DNA from: a virus
DNA: 48,350 bases
Strand: one strand, 5' to 3'
Virus record (IMG/VR): IMGVR_UViG_3300030104_005252
Coordinates: 1-48,350 of that record
Shown here one piece after another: positions 1 to 6,600 of the stretch (positions are counted from its first letter, which is position 1; the number at the start of each line of letters is the position of its first letter). Position numbers and translations under genes: made by a program. Below the pieces are notes generated by a model. It worked only from the letters and a program-made list of their open reading frames with translations. It did not search any database and was not told where the DNA came from.

Positions 1-98
1 ATGATGATGCGGCTGTTCATGACTTTTCTCCTAACTTAGTTATGAGGTAAGTTTCCAAAGAACACAAGCAACACGACACGAAATCGACAAAAAAGATT
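1..98. repeat. Left copy of the terminal redundancy
   Basis: Positions 1-98 are identical to 48251-48348; the base after the match differs (c at 99, a at 48349). The repeat holds the first codons of the small leftward gene that starts at 48270 (its ATG is repeated here at 20-18) and that gene's promoter. This is what a linearised circular assembly or a short direct terminal repeat looks like. Genes 147-596 and 48025-48270 should therefore be read as neighbours across the junction. Confidence 0.9.
39..67 (-). promoter_or_regulatory. Leftward early promoter, copy P1 (same as P8 across the junction)
   Basis: On the minus strand a TTGTGT -35 (67-62) is followed by a 17-base spacer and a CATAAC -10 (44-39). 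Conservation runs upstream into TTGCTTGTG and through the spacer, so the repeat is more than two hexamers. In the circular genome it drives the small gene starting at 48270, and it is the junction copy of the promoter at 48289-48317. Confidence 0.7.
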
Positions 99-129
99 CA
101 AGCTCGACAAGCCAAGCGGGCAAAAACGT

Positions 130-174
130 CCTAACTACTAGGGTTTTTAGCCAGGCCAGGAGGCCAGGCCAGCC
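130..174. repeat. Block-boundary element: small hairpin plus GGCCAGGCCA tandem
   Basis: A CCTA/TAGG stem (130-133 with 139-142) sits next to a CCAGGCCAGG tandem (150-174). The tandem is inside the 3' end of the gene ending at 147. On the minus strand the hairpin is followed by a short T run, so it may be a weak terminator closing the upstream block. Similar pairs lie near 2291, 4401, 17085, 45835 and 47556, always on the upstream side of a leftward promoter copy. Confidence 0.55.
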
Positions 175-596
175 ATGATTTCAGACTCGAAAGCAAAGCT
201 GCTCGGACGCCATAACGCTTCTTCAGGTTTGGGCAGCCACGCTATCGCTAGGTACGCATTCAAAGAGCAAGGTTCCGTCTGCTCCATAGCGACACCGAGC
301 AAATGACAAGCAGCAAGAAACGACCCGTTGCTGACATAGGTGTGAGGCCCTTTCGGCTTGTGAAGCAGACCGTGTTCAGCCCAATGCTTCCACCCGTAAG
401 AGGTGTTGCGCTTTTTGATTTTCGATGTCCGTTGAATCTCACCGCAAGCGATCCCTTCAGCAAGGTATTTCAGGCAGTGGACCACCTCAGCGGGCTCCAA
501 CGGTTCAAACGAATCACGCCAACGGTTGTGGATACCATGAGCATCAATAGCGTATGGCGACCAAGCGACCGAGTGAGCAAGCACCAAATCAAGCAT
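147..596 (-). CDS. Hypothetical protein, 149 aa
   Basis: Last gene of the leftward block that begins at promoter P2. The ATG at 596 has a good GGAGGAAA ribosome site. The protein is soluble, without signal peptide or membrane segment. A central stretch reads SYGWKHWAEH, then YVSNGSFLAACHLLG about twenty residues on. That pattern of a tyrosine/lysine/histidine helix followed by YVSNG and an alanine-rich helix is one I associate with small plasmid and phage proteins of unknown function. The last residues (MAGLASWPG) are encoded by the GGCC tandem found at block boundaries, so the C-terminus may have been captured from that repeat. No function is assigned. Confidence 0.75.
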   Translation of the reverse strand: MLDLVLAHSVAWSPYAIDAHGIHNRWRDSFEPLEPAEVVHCLKYLAEGIACGEIQRTSKIKKRNTSYGWKHWAEHGLLHKPKGPHTYVSNGSFLAACHLLGVAMEQTEPCSLNAYLAIAWLPKPEEALWRPSSFAFESEIMAGLASWPG

Positions 597-617
597 AACG
601 TTTCCTCCATGTTTGCG

Positions 618-1505
618 TCAGAACGATAGCTCAAGTTGGAGCGGTGGCTCCGTACCAGCAACGGCAGCACACCGAGCGATCGCCTGCTCAACGTACTCAG
701 GATACACGTCGTAGCCAATATAATCCCGACCTAGAGCAGCAGCAGCAACGCCAGTCGTTCCGCTGCCCATAAACGGATCCAGTACCAAGCCGGATTCAGG
801 TGAACCGTACCGGACGAAAAACTCAGCCAGCCGGCCAGGCATCAGGCCAGGGTGCACAAACAGCACCGGAGCGCCATCTCGCCGGCTAGTATCACGACTA
901 CCTTGCCCGGTGCTGGTTGGCATGAACACGACATTACCCGGATCTGCACCGAGCGGATTGTACTTATGAGCCCGCCGGTCAGCTTTGCCTGGCACGAGCG
1001 AGTTGCATAGTTCGCATTTGCGACCGCGTCCGCCGTGCCGATGTGGAACTCGAACCGCATCCTTGTTGACTTGGTACTGATCGATGTCTTTGACGAGGTG
1101 GTAGATAACCTCGTTCCGGTTGCGCAGCCGACGAGCGTAGTTGTCTGGGCGGGCGTTCGTCTTCGTCCAGTGGAAGTCCTGAACGTATTCGAAGCCGACC
1201 CGCTCGACAGCCATGACCGGTATCTTCACCTGCACGAGCGACATGCGCCGGTCAATGTATTGCCCTTGGAAGTTGATAAACAGGTTACCGGTCGGAGCGA
1301 GAACCCGGTAGCACTCACGCAGCACCGGCTCCAAGGCACCGAGGAACGCATCTCCTTGCAGCCTGCCAAGGTCACCCGAGGCATCGTCACCATATCGCTT
1401 ACGGCTTTCGTACGGTGGCGAGGTGAAGATCAAGTCAACGGACGCATCAGGCAGCGCATCCATCGCCGCAGCGTTGCCGCAAATAACAGTGTTCCTCAGA
1501 GCCAC
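618..1505 (-). CDS. DNA amino-methyltransferase, beta class (N4-cytosine or N6-adenine)
   Basis: Transfers a methyl group from S-adenosylmethionine to an exocyclic amino group in DNA. The catalytic motif TSPPY (residues 28-32) precedes the AdoMet-binding motif DPFMGSGTT (243-251), the order that defines beta-class enzymes. The SPPY form occurs in both N4C and N6A enzymes, so the base cannot be decided. At 295 residues it is full length, with a target-recognition segment between the motifs containing a CELC pair. The start is GTG at 1505, with a GAGGAC site about nine bases upstream. No restriction endonuclease adjoins it, so it is an orphan methylase, probably for protection from host restriction. 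It is not a C5-methyltransferase: no PCQ-type motif is seen. Confidence 0.9.
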   Translation of the reverse strand: MALRNTVICGNAAAMDALPDASVDLIFTSPPYESRKRYGDDASGDLGRLQGDAFLGALEPVLRECYRVLAPTGNLFINFQGQYIDRRMSLVQVKIPVMAVERVGFEYVQDFHWTKTNARPDNYARRLRNRNEVIYHLVKDIDQYQVNKDAVRVPHRHGGRGRKCELCNSLVPGKADRRAHKYNPLGADPGNVVFMPTSTGQGSRDTSRRDGAPVLFVHPGLMPGRLAEFFVRYGSPESGLVLDPFMGSGTTGVAAAALGRDYIGYDVYPEYVEQAIARCAAVAGTEPPLQLELSF

Positions 1506-1600
1506 GAGAACGTCCTCAGAAGCCGTTTACCAAAAACGACTAAGGCGGCCAAGCGCAAATAACGCTCGACCGCCCTGGGTCCGGCTAGCGGCTAATCAGT

Positions 1601-1801
1601 TTACTGACGCTCGATGAGTTGCCATTCGATCTGCCAAGTGCGTTCGCCGCAATGGACCACCGGTCGCTCCATATTGATCCAGACGTTTGCCCAAGGCGCG
1701 ACGACGTTGAGAGCCAGAATGAAACCTTTCTTTTCAGCTTCTCGATTTTCGAAGTTGAAGTAGGCGTACTGAGGACGGTTTGCTTCGGTGCGAGGTAACA
1801 T
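1601..1801 (-). CDS. Hypothetical protein, 66 aa
   Basis: Small gene in the P2 block between the 96-residue gene and the methyltransferase. Its ATG at 1801 is preceded by the conserved leader TTGGAAATCTC and a hairpin (1817-1834) shared with five other small genes, which supports this start and reading frame. The product is rich in aromatic residues (three Trp), has no membrane segment and matches nothing I recognise. Confidence 0.65.
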   Translation of the reverse strand: MLPRTEANRPQYAYFNFENREAEKKGFILALNVVAPWANVWINMERPVVHCGERTWQIEWQLIERQ

Positions 1802-1845
1802 GAGATTTCCAATCTTCCCGGAGCCGATCCCGGGTTACGGCGTTG
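1802..1845 (-). promoter_or_regulatory. Leader hairpin, copy A
   Basis: In the untranslated gap ahead of the ATG at 1801: stem CCCGG (1817-1821) with CCGGG (1830-1834) around the 8-base loop AGCCGATC (plus-strand reading), then GATTGGAAATCTC to the start codon. An ACGCC lies on the upstream side. It has the same layout as copies at 16495, 45544, 46759, 46968 and 47976. A translational operator or RNA-protection element is likely; the function is unknown. Confidence 0.6.
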
Positions 1846-1858
1846 GTTGGTTAGTGGG

Positions 1859-2149
1859 CTACCAGCAGTAGATTCCGGCTTCTTCGTTTGCGATGTACTT
1901 CTCGACGCTTTCCCAGTGTGCGACGACCTCGGTGCGCGGCATGCCTTGGAAGAACGCGACCCGGAGTTTTGCACGCTGGACAAGCCGGCGAAGCTCAAAG
2001 TATTTTTCGTTCGACTCGATTTTGAAGAGCCCGGTGTGGTGGGCTTGGAGCGTGTTATCGAGGATGTTGTACTCTCTAGTCTCGCGCTCAATGTGGTCGT
2101 TGTTCGGGCGGGGGTCATAGTGCGGAAGGTTGAGTTTGACGTTCTTCAT
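1859..2149 (-). CDS. Hypothetical protein, 96 aa, first gene of block P2
   Basis: First gene downstream of promoter P2. The start chosen is the ATG at 2149, behind a GAGAGGAAATCC ribosome site; a longer reading from 2239 would run back through the promoter and is rejected. The product begins MKNVKLNLPHYDPRP and is mixed charged, with an ERETREYNIL segment and a C-terminal WESVEKYIANEEAGIYCW. It is probably helical and soluble. I recognise no family. As the first gene of an early block it may be a small host-modulating protein, but that is inference from position only. Confidence 0.7.
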   Translation of the reverse strand: MKNVKLNLPHYDPRPNNDHIERETREYNILDNTLQAHHTGLFKIESNEKYFELRRLVQRAKLRVAFFQGMPRTEVVAHWESVEKYIANEEAGIYCW

Positions 2150-2198
2150 TGGATTTCCTCTCGGGAGTTGTTTGGCGTTATTGCCTTTCCCTAGTTTC

Positions 2199-2227
2199 GT
2201 TATGAGGCATGTTTCCAAAGAACACAA
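2199..2227 (-). promoter_or_regulatory. Leftward early promoter, copy P2
   Basis: TTGTGT (2227-2222), 17-base spacer, CATAAC (2204-2199) on the minus strand, with the same TTGCTTGTGTTCTTTGGAAAC core as P1 and P3. Transcription would run into the leader GGCAATAACGCC and the gene starting at 2149. The GGCAATNACGCC leader is shared with P3 and P5. Confidence 0.7.
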
Positions 2228-2290
2228 GCAACAGAACACAAAGCGGGCAAAAAAAGATGAGCCGATGACAGCGCCACCAAAGCAGAACTC

Positions 2291-2338
2291 CTACGTTATT
2301 AGGTTTTCAGGGGCAGGCCGGCAGGCCAGGCCAGGCTG
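2291..2338. repeat. Block-boundary element before P2
   Basis: A CCTA/TAGG hairpin near 2290-2302 is followed by GGCAGGCCGGCAGGCCAGGC (2312-2336), immediately downstream (minus sense) of the stop codon at 2339. It is the same arrangement as at 130-174. The interval between the stop at 2339 and the start at 2149 holds only this element, P2 and the leader. Confidence 0.5.
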
Positions 2339-2512
2339 CTAAAACCGACGCCATCCGGCTGAGGTAGCCGGTTTTTTAGGAGCGGGCTTTTCGGCGCGGC
2401 TCTCCTTTTCTGCCTTGCGAACGCGCTTGCCGAACGCGCTCGATGGCTCGTCGACCTCCGGTTCCAAACCAACGGCAGCGCCACGAGCCAACATCTTATC
2501 ACTGATAGTCAT
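2339..2512 (-). CDS. Hypothetical small charged protein, 57 aa
   Basis: Last gene of the P3 block. I take the ATG at 2512, which has a GGAGGAAC ribosome site eight bases upstream; a longer reading from 2605 would overlap the upstream region without a ribosome site. The N-terminal MTISDKMLARGAAVGLEPEV resembles small phage helical proteins. The rest is Lys/Glu/Ala/Pro-rich (RKAEKESRAEKPAPKKPA), probably disordered and basic, and could bind nucleic acid. No family is recognised. Confidence 0.65.
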   Translation of the reverse strand: MTISDKMLARGAAVGLEPEVDEPSSAFGKRVRKAEKESRAEKPAPKKPATSAGWRRF

Positions 2513-2607
2513 GAGTGTTCCTCCGGGTAAGTCATACAGCAACCCGATGAAAACAGGCAACCCGGCCAGGCCGTCGAGGAAACAGTGACGACCTGGCACG
2601 AGCAACC

Positions 2608-2922
2608 CTAGGCAAGCCTAGCAAGCGTAGCGACGCAAATAGCTACAGCAACGGCTATGCCCAAAAGGACCATGCCTGAGAACGCGGCATCTAGTCCACG
2701 GTAACGCCAGTACACAATCGGAACGTTCTTATCGTCACACCGAGCGACGGCAAGCAACCGACCATCACGACGGCTAATCTCGACATCGCAACCGTGCGAC
2801 CGAGCACGTTCGCTAGCCATCCTCACAGCGGACATCAGGCTCGCAGTTTGCACACGAGCAGGACCGTATTCAACGAAGTACTCGTCGAACGGTAACAGGT
2901 CATTTGGAGCAGTCCAAAACAT
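2608..2922 (-). CDS. Hypothetical membrane-anchored protein, 104 aa
   Basis: The start ATG at 2922 has an AGGAGGCG site. Residues 1-75 are soluble and mixed charged. Residues about 79-102 (FSGMVLLGIAVAVAICVATLA) form one clear transmembrane helix at the C-terminus, so the protein is probably tail-anchored with its N-terminal domain in the cytoplasm. It lies between the cyclotransferase-like gene and the 57-residue gene in block P3. An early membrane protein could act in superinfection exclusion or host takeover. Nothing in the sequence settles this. Confidence 0.7.
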   Translation of the reverse strand: MFWTAPNDLLPFDEYFVEYGPARVQTASLMSAVRMASERARSHGCDVEISRRDGRLLAVARCDDKNVPIVYWRYRGLDAAFSGMVLLGIAVAVAICVATLARLA

Positions 2923-2961
2923 AACGCCTCCTAAGCGGTTTGCAGGTAATCTGAGTTGCGA

Positions 2962-3357
2962 CTAAGTGCGCCTAGCAACGTAGGCACGCCAGTCGTTATC
3001 GTGGACGGATTCGCCGACAAAGTTGCGGTGGTGCGGCTCCTCGTTTAGCACGTAGACGTAAGCGATGCGACCGCATTCCAACGCCAATGAAACGCGCTTG
3101 TAGAACCCGTGATCAACGCCTTCGAGCAGGTCGAGTTGCCGAAGCGTCTGATCGTCTACGTGATACAGTTCACCGACGACAGGATCTTCGCAAAGACCGA
3201 TACGCTGAACCAAGGCAGGAAAGTGACCGAGCGATACCATCTGATAACGAGCGACAAGCGATGTAGCTTCTCCCTCGTATCCAGTCAGCAGACGGTTGTT
3301 GCCGAAGCCGGTCATGAGTGAGCCATAAACGAATACCGGGTGCTTGCAGAACATCAT
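2962..3357 (-). CDS. Gamma-glutamylcyclotransferase-like (AIG2/GGCT fold) protein
   Basis: Residues 9-15 are FVYGSLM, the glycine loop of the AIG2/GGCT family. The distal part keeps the family pattern VVGELYHVDDQTL...LDLLEG (61-80), with Glu79 the likely general acid/base, then FYKR. At 131 residues it is a complete single domain. Known relatives release pyroglutamate from gamma-glutamyl amines or peptides. It follows the amidoligase gene by only ten bases, and this pairing has been described in comparative-genomics work on amidoligases. It probably cleaves, edits or cyclises a glutamyl amide made by the upstream enzyme; whether the target is peptide, metabolite or modified DNA base is open. 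Confidence 0.8.
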   Translation of the reverse strand: MMFCKHPVFVYGSLMTGFGNNRLLTGYEGEATSLVARYQMVSLGHFPALVQRIGLCEDPVVGELYHVDDQTLRQLDLLEGVDHGFYKRVSLALECGRIAYVYVLNEEPHHRNFVGESVHDNDWRAYVARRT

Positions 3358-3367
3358 TCCCCCTCCC

Positions 3368-4243
3368 TTACGCTACCCGGCTTACTTGCCGGGTAGCGAT
3401 GCCTGCGGTCCAACTCTCGTAACCGTGGTGATCGATGCGGTTGAGGACCGAGTCACCCTCTAGGTTGGCGAGGATGTGCTTGCGAACGGTGGCGTGGGTG
3501 TCACCGACCATACCGATCTGCTTCATCAGAGCACGAGCAGCGTACTTAGTGTTGCCACGAACATCACGCTCCTTGGCGCTGATGCGCTTGGCGTTGGCGC
3601 AGTAGTGAGCGACCATCAGGATCAACATCACCTGAGCACGCAGTTTGCCGGCATGTGAGACGGCTTCGAGGAAACGAAACTCAACGGTGCCGTGCGTGTG
3701 CAGGCTCTGAAGATTGACGCCGTAGTAGCGTCCGGCTTGGATGTCGCGAGCGTCTTCCATGGAGCCACCGTTGATGGCGCTGTCTACAATGTCCTGCGTC
3801 ATGGGAGCGCACCAATGACGCTCACGCTGCGCAGTCGTACCGGCCATTGCCACCATCAGACGCTCGTACTTACGGCTGAACTTGATGAGGTTGTTGAACT
3901 GCTTGTTGCTCCAGTTCTGCATACCGATGTGGCAGTGCAAGCCGGCTCCACCATCTGGGGTAGCACCGTGCCGTACCAACTCTCGAAGCACCTCCTGCAC
4001 GACAGGCATATCGGGCAGCGTGCAAATCGGGGTGACGACTTCACAACCACCGGTGGTGGTGCAATCGCTAACAACCTTCCAAAGACGACCAGCGTTGTCA
4101 CGAAGACCTGCACGGTAGGTGCGATCACGATGAGAGAACACGCCACAAGTCTGCAACGCTTTCTGGGTAGCAGTCAGTGCACGCAGCATGCTGATGTTGC
4201 TCATCTCAAGTTCAACACCGAATGTGATTTGATTGATGTCCAT
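3368..4243 (-). CDS. Amidoligase (COOH-NH2 ligase, glutamine-synthetase-like fold)
   Basis: First gene of block P3. The ATG at 4243 has a CCGGAGGAAAC site; upstream in-frame sequence belongs to the promoter region. Family signatures are in order: FGVELEM (8-14, metal/ATP-binding Glu), VVSDCTTTGGCEVVTP (57-72), GLHCHIG (101-107) and GTVEFRFLEA (185-194). Together these are the diagnostic layout of the Amidoligase_2 family. Such enzymes form amide bonds between a carboxylate and an amine using ATP. In phages they often sit beside an AIG2-like cyclotransferase, as here. Possible roles are conjugating an amino acid to a protein, a small molecule or the side chain of a modified thymine. The last is my inference from the modification genes elsewhere in this genome. 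Confidence 0.85.
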   Translation of the reverse strand: MDINQITFGVELEMSNISMLRALTATQKALQTCGVFSHRDRTYRAGLRDNAGRLWKVVSDCTTTGGCEVVTPICTLPDMPVVQEVLRELVRHGATPDGGAGLHCHIGMQNWSNKQFNNLIKFSRKYERLMVAMAGTTAQRERHWCAPMTQDIVDSAINGGSMEDARDIQAGRYYGVNLQSLHTHGTVEFRFLEAVSHAGKLRAQVMLILMVAHYCANAKRISAKERDVRGNTKYAARALMKQIGMVGDTHATVRKHILANLEGDSVLNRIDHHGYESWTAGIATRQVSRVA

Positions 4244-4288
4244 TGTTTCCTCCGGGGTTTGCGTCGGCGTGATTGCCTCCCCACCTTT

Positions 4289-4317
4289 GTTATGAGGCAT
4301 GTTTCCAAAGAACACAA
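4289..4317 (-). promoter_or_regulatory. Leftward early promoter, copy P3
   Basis: TTGTGT (4317-4312), 17-base spacer, CATAAC (4294-4289) on the minus strand, with a spacer identical to P2 over GGAAACATGCCT. It is followed by GGCAATCACGCC and the amidoligase start at 4243, so the amidoligase/cyclotransferase pair has its own early promoter. Confidence 0.7.
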
Positions 4318-4387
4318 GCAACACGACACAAACCGGTAAGAAAAAGAACACTGAGCGCGACCTCGAAATCACAGAACGCTAGACAGA

Positions 4388-4564
4388 CTAGGCGGGCATT
4401 AGGCAGGCCAGGAGGCCAGAAAAGTTCGCTTGCAGTACAGCGGGCTTTCCTTTATCGTCGGTATTCCAGTTTGCGAGGACTGGGGTTTTCCAAACCGGAC
4501 GACCGTCGGTAAGCCACCTTTCGCTACCGACGGTTCGTCTTTTTTTGGAGCCGTCGATCGAAGC
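4388..4564 (-). CDS. Possible small ORF overlapping the 3' end of the loader gene
   Basis: A 58-residue reading frame begins at an ATG at 4564 inside the loader gene and runs into the promoter module. It has an AAGG only two bases from the ATG, which is poor spacing. The central part (LTDGRPVWKTPVLANWNTD) looks protein-like, and the C-terminus is encoded by the GGCC tandem, as in the gene ending at 147. It could be a real overlapping gene or chance. Confidence 0.3.
   Translation of the reverse strand, partial: ASIDGSKKRRTVGSERWLTDGRPVWKTPVLANWNTDDKGKPAVLQANFSGLLACLMPA
4401..4419. repeat. GGCC tandem before P3
   Basis: AGGCAGGCCAGGAGGCCAG, the same tandem unit that accompanies the other promoter modules, here without an obvious perfect hairpin. 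The 4277-4523 interval otherwise contains P3 and the rightward terminator at 4498-4546. Confidence 0.45.
4498..4546 (+). terminator. Rightward intrinsic terminator at the end of the loader gene
   Basis: A perfect 10-bp stem, ACCGTCGGTA (4502-4511) with TACCGACGGT (4525-4534), extends by a few further pairs and is followed by seven T residues (4540-4546) on the plus strand. The T run is only on this side, so it should stop rightward transcription although all surrounding genes are leftward. It overlaps the last codons of the gene ending at 4524. Confidence 0.6.
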
Positions 4565-5354
4565 CATTGACCTTGATGATACCGCCACAAGATTCTGAGA
4601 TACGACTAGCAACGTGATCGCCGTACCGTTTGGCGATAGCCTCCATGGACAGGTTCGTACTTATGAACGTAGGTAGGGAGCCGAGGTGCCGCTCCATAAG
4701 CAGATCACGCATAGCACCGCCCTGCCATTCAGTAAGGTCACGACGGCTAGCACCTAGGTCGTCCATCATTAGGACATCTGCATCCATGTACTCTTGAAGA
4801 ACCTTTTCACGACCAGCATGTGACTTATCGGCGTGCAAAGCAGCTTTCCGGTAGATCCGTTGCTCGCTAGTCCACCGAGCATTGCAGCCAGGGTTTTGCA
4901 TCAGGTGCTCAAGCAGCAGCGCAGTCAGCCAAGTCGTTTTACCACTGCCAACCGAGCCGGACGCTACAAGCCACCTCGACCCGTCCCATGACATGCACGC
5001 CTCAGCCAGTGCTTTATTCTTCCGATCGACCAGCAACACCTCTCGACCATCACGTTCAACAAGCGAGAAATGACGCATCCGGATCGGAGTGCGCGAGCGA
5101 TCGACGGCTGCCTCGTATGCCTTCATATCAGCGGCAGCTTTCTTCTTCAGCCGACAAGCGAGCACCTCGCCGCAGCCCGGAAACAGCCATACGCCTCCGC
5201 CACTGCTCCACTTAGGTGCAAGCACCGTGCCGCACTCAGCGCACGGACGGACTGCCGGTGGCTTGTTAGGATCACCAAGGCCCGATGCCTTAGCCTTCTC
5301 TCGGACATCAGCCCTTAGAGAAGCGAGAAATGATTTCAGATTGATAGTTTTCAC
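4524..5354 (-). CDS. DnaC/DnaI-like replicative helicase loader (AAA+ ATPase)
   Basis: Loads the replicative helicase on single-stranded DNA at the phage origin. A Cys-bearing N-terminal region (Cys38, Cys41, Cys61, Cys67) probably binds zinc, as in DnaI-type loaders. The AAA+ core shows Walker A GSVGSGKTT (133-141), Walker B VLMMDDLG (194-201), sensor 1 ISTNLS (231-236) and SRISES (250-255) with a candidate arginine finger. Length (276 aa) is normal. No phage helicase, primase or polymerase is seen, so it presumably recruits the host DnaB and diverts it to phage DNA. It is the last gene of the long block started by P4 and overlaps the RusA gene at its 5' end. Confidence 0.85.
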   Translation of the reverse strand: MKTINLKSFLASLRADVREKAKASGLGDPNKPPAVRPCAECGTVLAPKWSSGGGVWLFPGCGEVLACRLKKKAAADMKAYEAAVDRSRTPIRMRHFSLVERDGREVLLVDRKNKALAEACMSWDGSRWLVASGSVGSGKTTWLTALLLEHLMQNPGCNARWTSEQRIYRKAALHADKSHAGREKVLQEYMDADVLMMDDLGASRRDLTEWQGGAMRDLLMERHLGSLPTFISTNLSMEAIAKRYGDHVASRISESCGGIIKVNGFDRRLQKKTNRR

Positions 5355-5760
5355 AGTCTAGGGTCTCCACCGTTATGGTTACGCCTTCCTCAGAACGCGG
5401 CACCGTAAGCTTGATGCATTCGATAACGCAAACCTGACGGTCGTCAGGCCACAGCACCGAGCACGGATCGAGGACCGCTTTGGTGACGTTATCAACATCT
5501 GGAACCGTGATGCGTAGCGAGGTTCGATCACGTTCAGACTTACGAGCATTCTTCGGTCGAGCAAAGCCGAACCGGATCACTACCTTGATCGGCACGTCCG
5601 GAGCGGGTTGAAGCCAGCCGTCTCGGTGCGCAGCAGCAGTCGCTACGCACCGAACCCGGCCAGCATATTCAGTCACGCGCTTAGGTTGCCACGGCCGTGG
5701 ACCTGCCCGAAACGATTGCTTCGGTACAGGCCGGCCAGGCACGAAAAAGCGCAGGATCAA
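5308..5760 (-). CDS. rusA: RusA-family Holliday junction resolvase
   Basis: Cleaves four-way junctions at the end of phage recombination or replication. The family signatures are visible: PGRPVPKQSFR (8-18), and the acidic metal-binding cluster PDVDNVTKAVLDPC (87-100), then LWPDDRQV (103-110). It supplies the expected aspartates (88, 90, 98, 106/107) and the conserved Lys94. The start is TTG at 5760, overlapping the TGA of the SSB gene (TTGA), so it is translationally coupled. It continues the recombination set exonuclease, annealing protein, SSB, resolvase. Confidence 0.9.
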   Translation of the reverse strand: MILRFFVPGRPVPKQSFRAGPRPWQPKRVTEYAGRVRCVATAAAHRDGWLQPAPDVPIKVVIRFGFARPKNARKSERDRTSLRITVPDVDNVTKAVLDPCSVLWPDDRQVCVIECIKLTVPRSEEGVTITVETLDCENYQSEIISRFSKG

Positions 5761-6242
5761 AATGGCACTCCACCGCCATCATTGAGCCAGTCGTCATTGC
5801 GGTTTTGCTGATTGCCTCCACCGCCATAGCGAGCACCGCCACCGCCACCGCCACCGCCACCGGAGCCGTAGCCACCGCCACCGCCACCACGGTAACCACC
5901 GCCACTGGACGCACTAGCATCCCGATCACGCGCCATCGGAACAAAGGTGCTAACCGACACCTCCCAGCGCGTTTGGTTCTTCCCGTCTTGGTCCTGCCAG
6001 GTCGACGATTCCATGCGACCGCTGACCATCACCAGATCACCTTTCGATAGAAGCTGCTCAGACAGGCCAGCGAGCTTGTCCCAAAAGCAGCACCGGAACC
6101 AATCAGTCTGTTCTTCACCGCCGCGCATACGGTTGGTTGCGACGCTAATCTCAACCTTCTCCATACCGTTACGAAGCTGGCGCTTTTCCGGGTCGCTTCC
6201 ACAGCGACCGACCAGCGTGATATTATTGAAACTACGAGCCAT
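5757..6242 (-). CDS. ssb: Single-stranded DNA-binding protein (SSB)
   Basis: OB-fold SSB of 161 residues starting at the ATG at 6242 (MARSFNNITLVGR) behind a GGAGGAAAAC site; longer in-frame readings have no ribosome site. The core shows NITLVGRCGSDPE, DWFRCCFWDKLA and KGDLVMVSGRME typical of bacterial SSBs. A glycine-rich linker (about residues 110-145, long GGGGG runs) follows, then an acidic tip ending DDWLNDGGGVPF. The tip keeps the terminal Pro-Phe used to recruit partner proteins. It lies between the annealing/recombination genes and RusA, coating ssDNA in replication and recombination. Confidence 0.95.
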   Translation of the reverse strand: MARSFNNITLVGRCGSDPEKRQLRNGMEKVEISVATNRMRGGEEQTDWFRCCFWDKLAGLSEQLLSKGDLVMVSGRMESSTWQDQDGKNQTRWEVSVSTFVPMARDRDASASSGGGYRGGGGGGYGSGGGGGGGGGARYGGGGNQQNRNDDWLNDGGGVPF

Positions 6243-6600
6243 AAGGTTTTCCTCCAAGAGCCGAGTGATCACCCGGCAGGTTATCGAGATGCGACATGCA
6301 ACTCTCAAAGTCATTTTCATTCAATGCGATGCCACGAGCCATGAAGACCGTGCATATTTCAGAATAGTTTCGACGACCAGCGGGATTGAATCGCAAGCCC
6401 TCGTAGAACTTGACGAGCGACCGTTCACGGATGTGAATCCCGACAGCCGATTTCCAGTGGTTCCGACGCGCATCGTTCCACTCTTCACGATCCGATAAGA
6501 TACGGCTTTCCGCCCATGAGTTACCGTTGGCAATACACTTCTCGCCAGGTGCGCCGGTCAAGCGATACTGGACCCCTGAGATAGGACTATCGTTAGCCAT
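6232..6600 (-). CDS. Hypothetical protein, 122 aa
   Basis: The ATG at 6600 overlaps the TGA of the upstream annealing-protein candidate (TGATG) and has a GGAGGTG site; its own 3' end overlaps the SSB start. The tight packing inside the recombination operon suggests a DNA-metabolism accessory role. The sequence is hydrophilic with three Cys (about 22, 83, 101), an ERSLVKFYEGLRFNPAGRR segment and no membrane helix. I do not recognise a family. Confidence 0.7.
   Translation of the reverse strand: MANDSPISGVQYRLTGAPGEKCIANGNSWAESRILSDREEWNDARRNHWKSAVGIHIRERSLVKFYEGLRFNPAGRRNYSEICTVFMARGIALNENDFESCMSHLDNLPGDHSALGGKPYGS

Noticed and set aside
1-98. Terminal repeat as a true virion direct terminal repeat
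   Set aside because: 98 bases is short for such a repeat and breaks a gene and its promoter. An assembly overlap of a circular map explains it better, though read coverage would be needed to decide.
303-629. Rightward frame of 108 codons in the early region, and similar plus-strand frames at 1035, 1847, 3692, 5947 and 6954
   Set aside because: All are antisense to well-supported leftward genes, lack ribosome sites and give low-complexity or unfamiliar proteins.
618-1505. Methyltransferase as the source of 5-methylcytosine for TET
   Set aside because: Motif order and SPPY show an amino-methyltransferase, which does not make 5mC.
1585-2118. Leftward frame of 177 codons overlapping the genes at 1601 and 1859
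   Set aside because: Ser/Thr/Arg/Lys-rich low-complexity translation that overlaps two better frames and a conserved hairpin leader.
1859-2239. Extended N-termini that read back through the promoter modules (also at 4372, 16978, 47510)
   Set aside because: They would place the conserved promoter and leader inside coding sequence; the internal ATG with a GGAGG-type site is much better in each case.
5697-6050. Rightward frame with Thr/Ala repeats opposite the SSB gene
   Set aside because: It is the complement of the SSB glycine-rich linker codons, not a gene or DNA repeat element.
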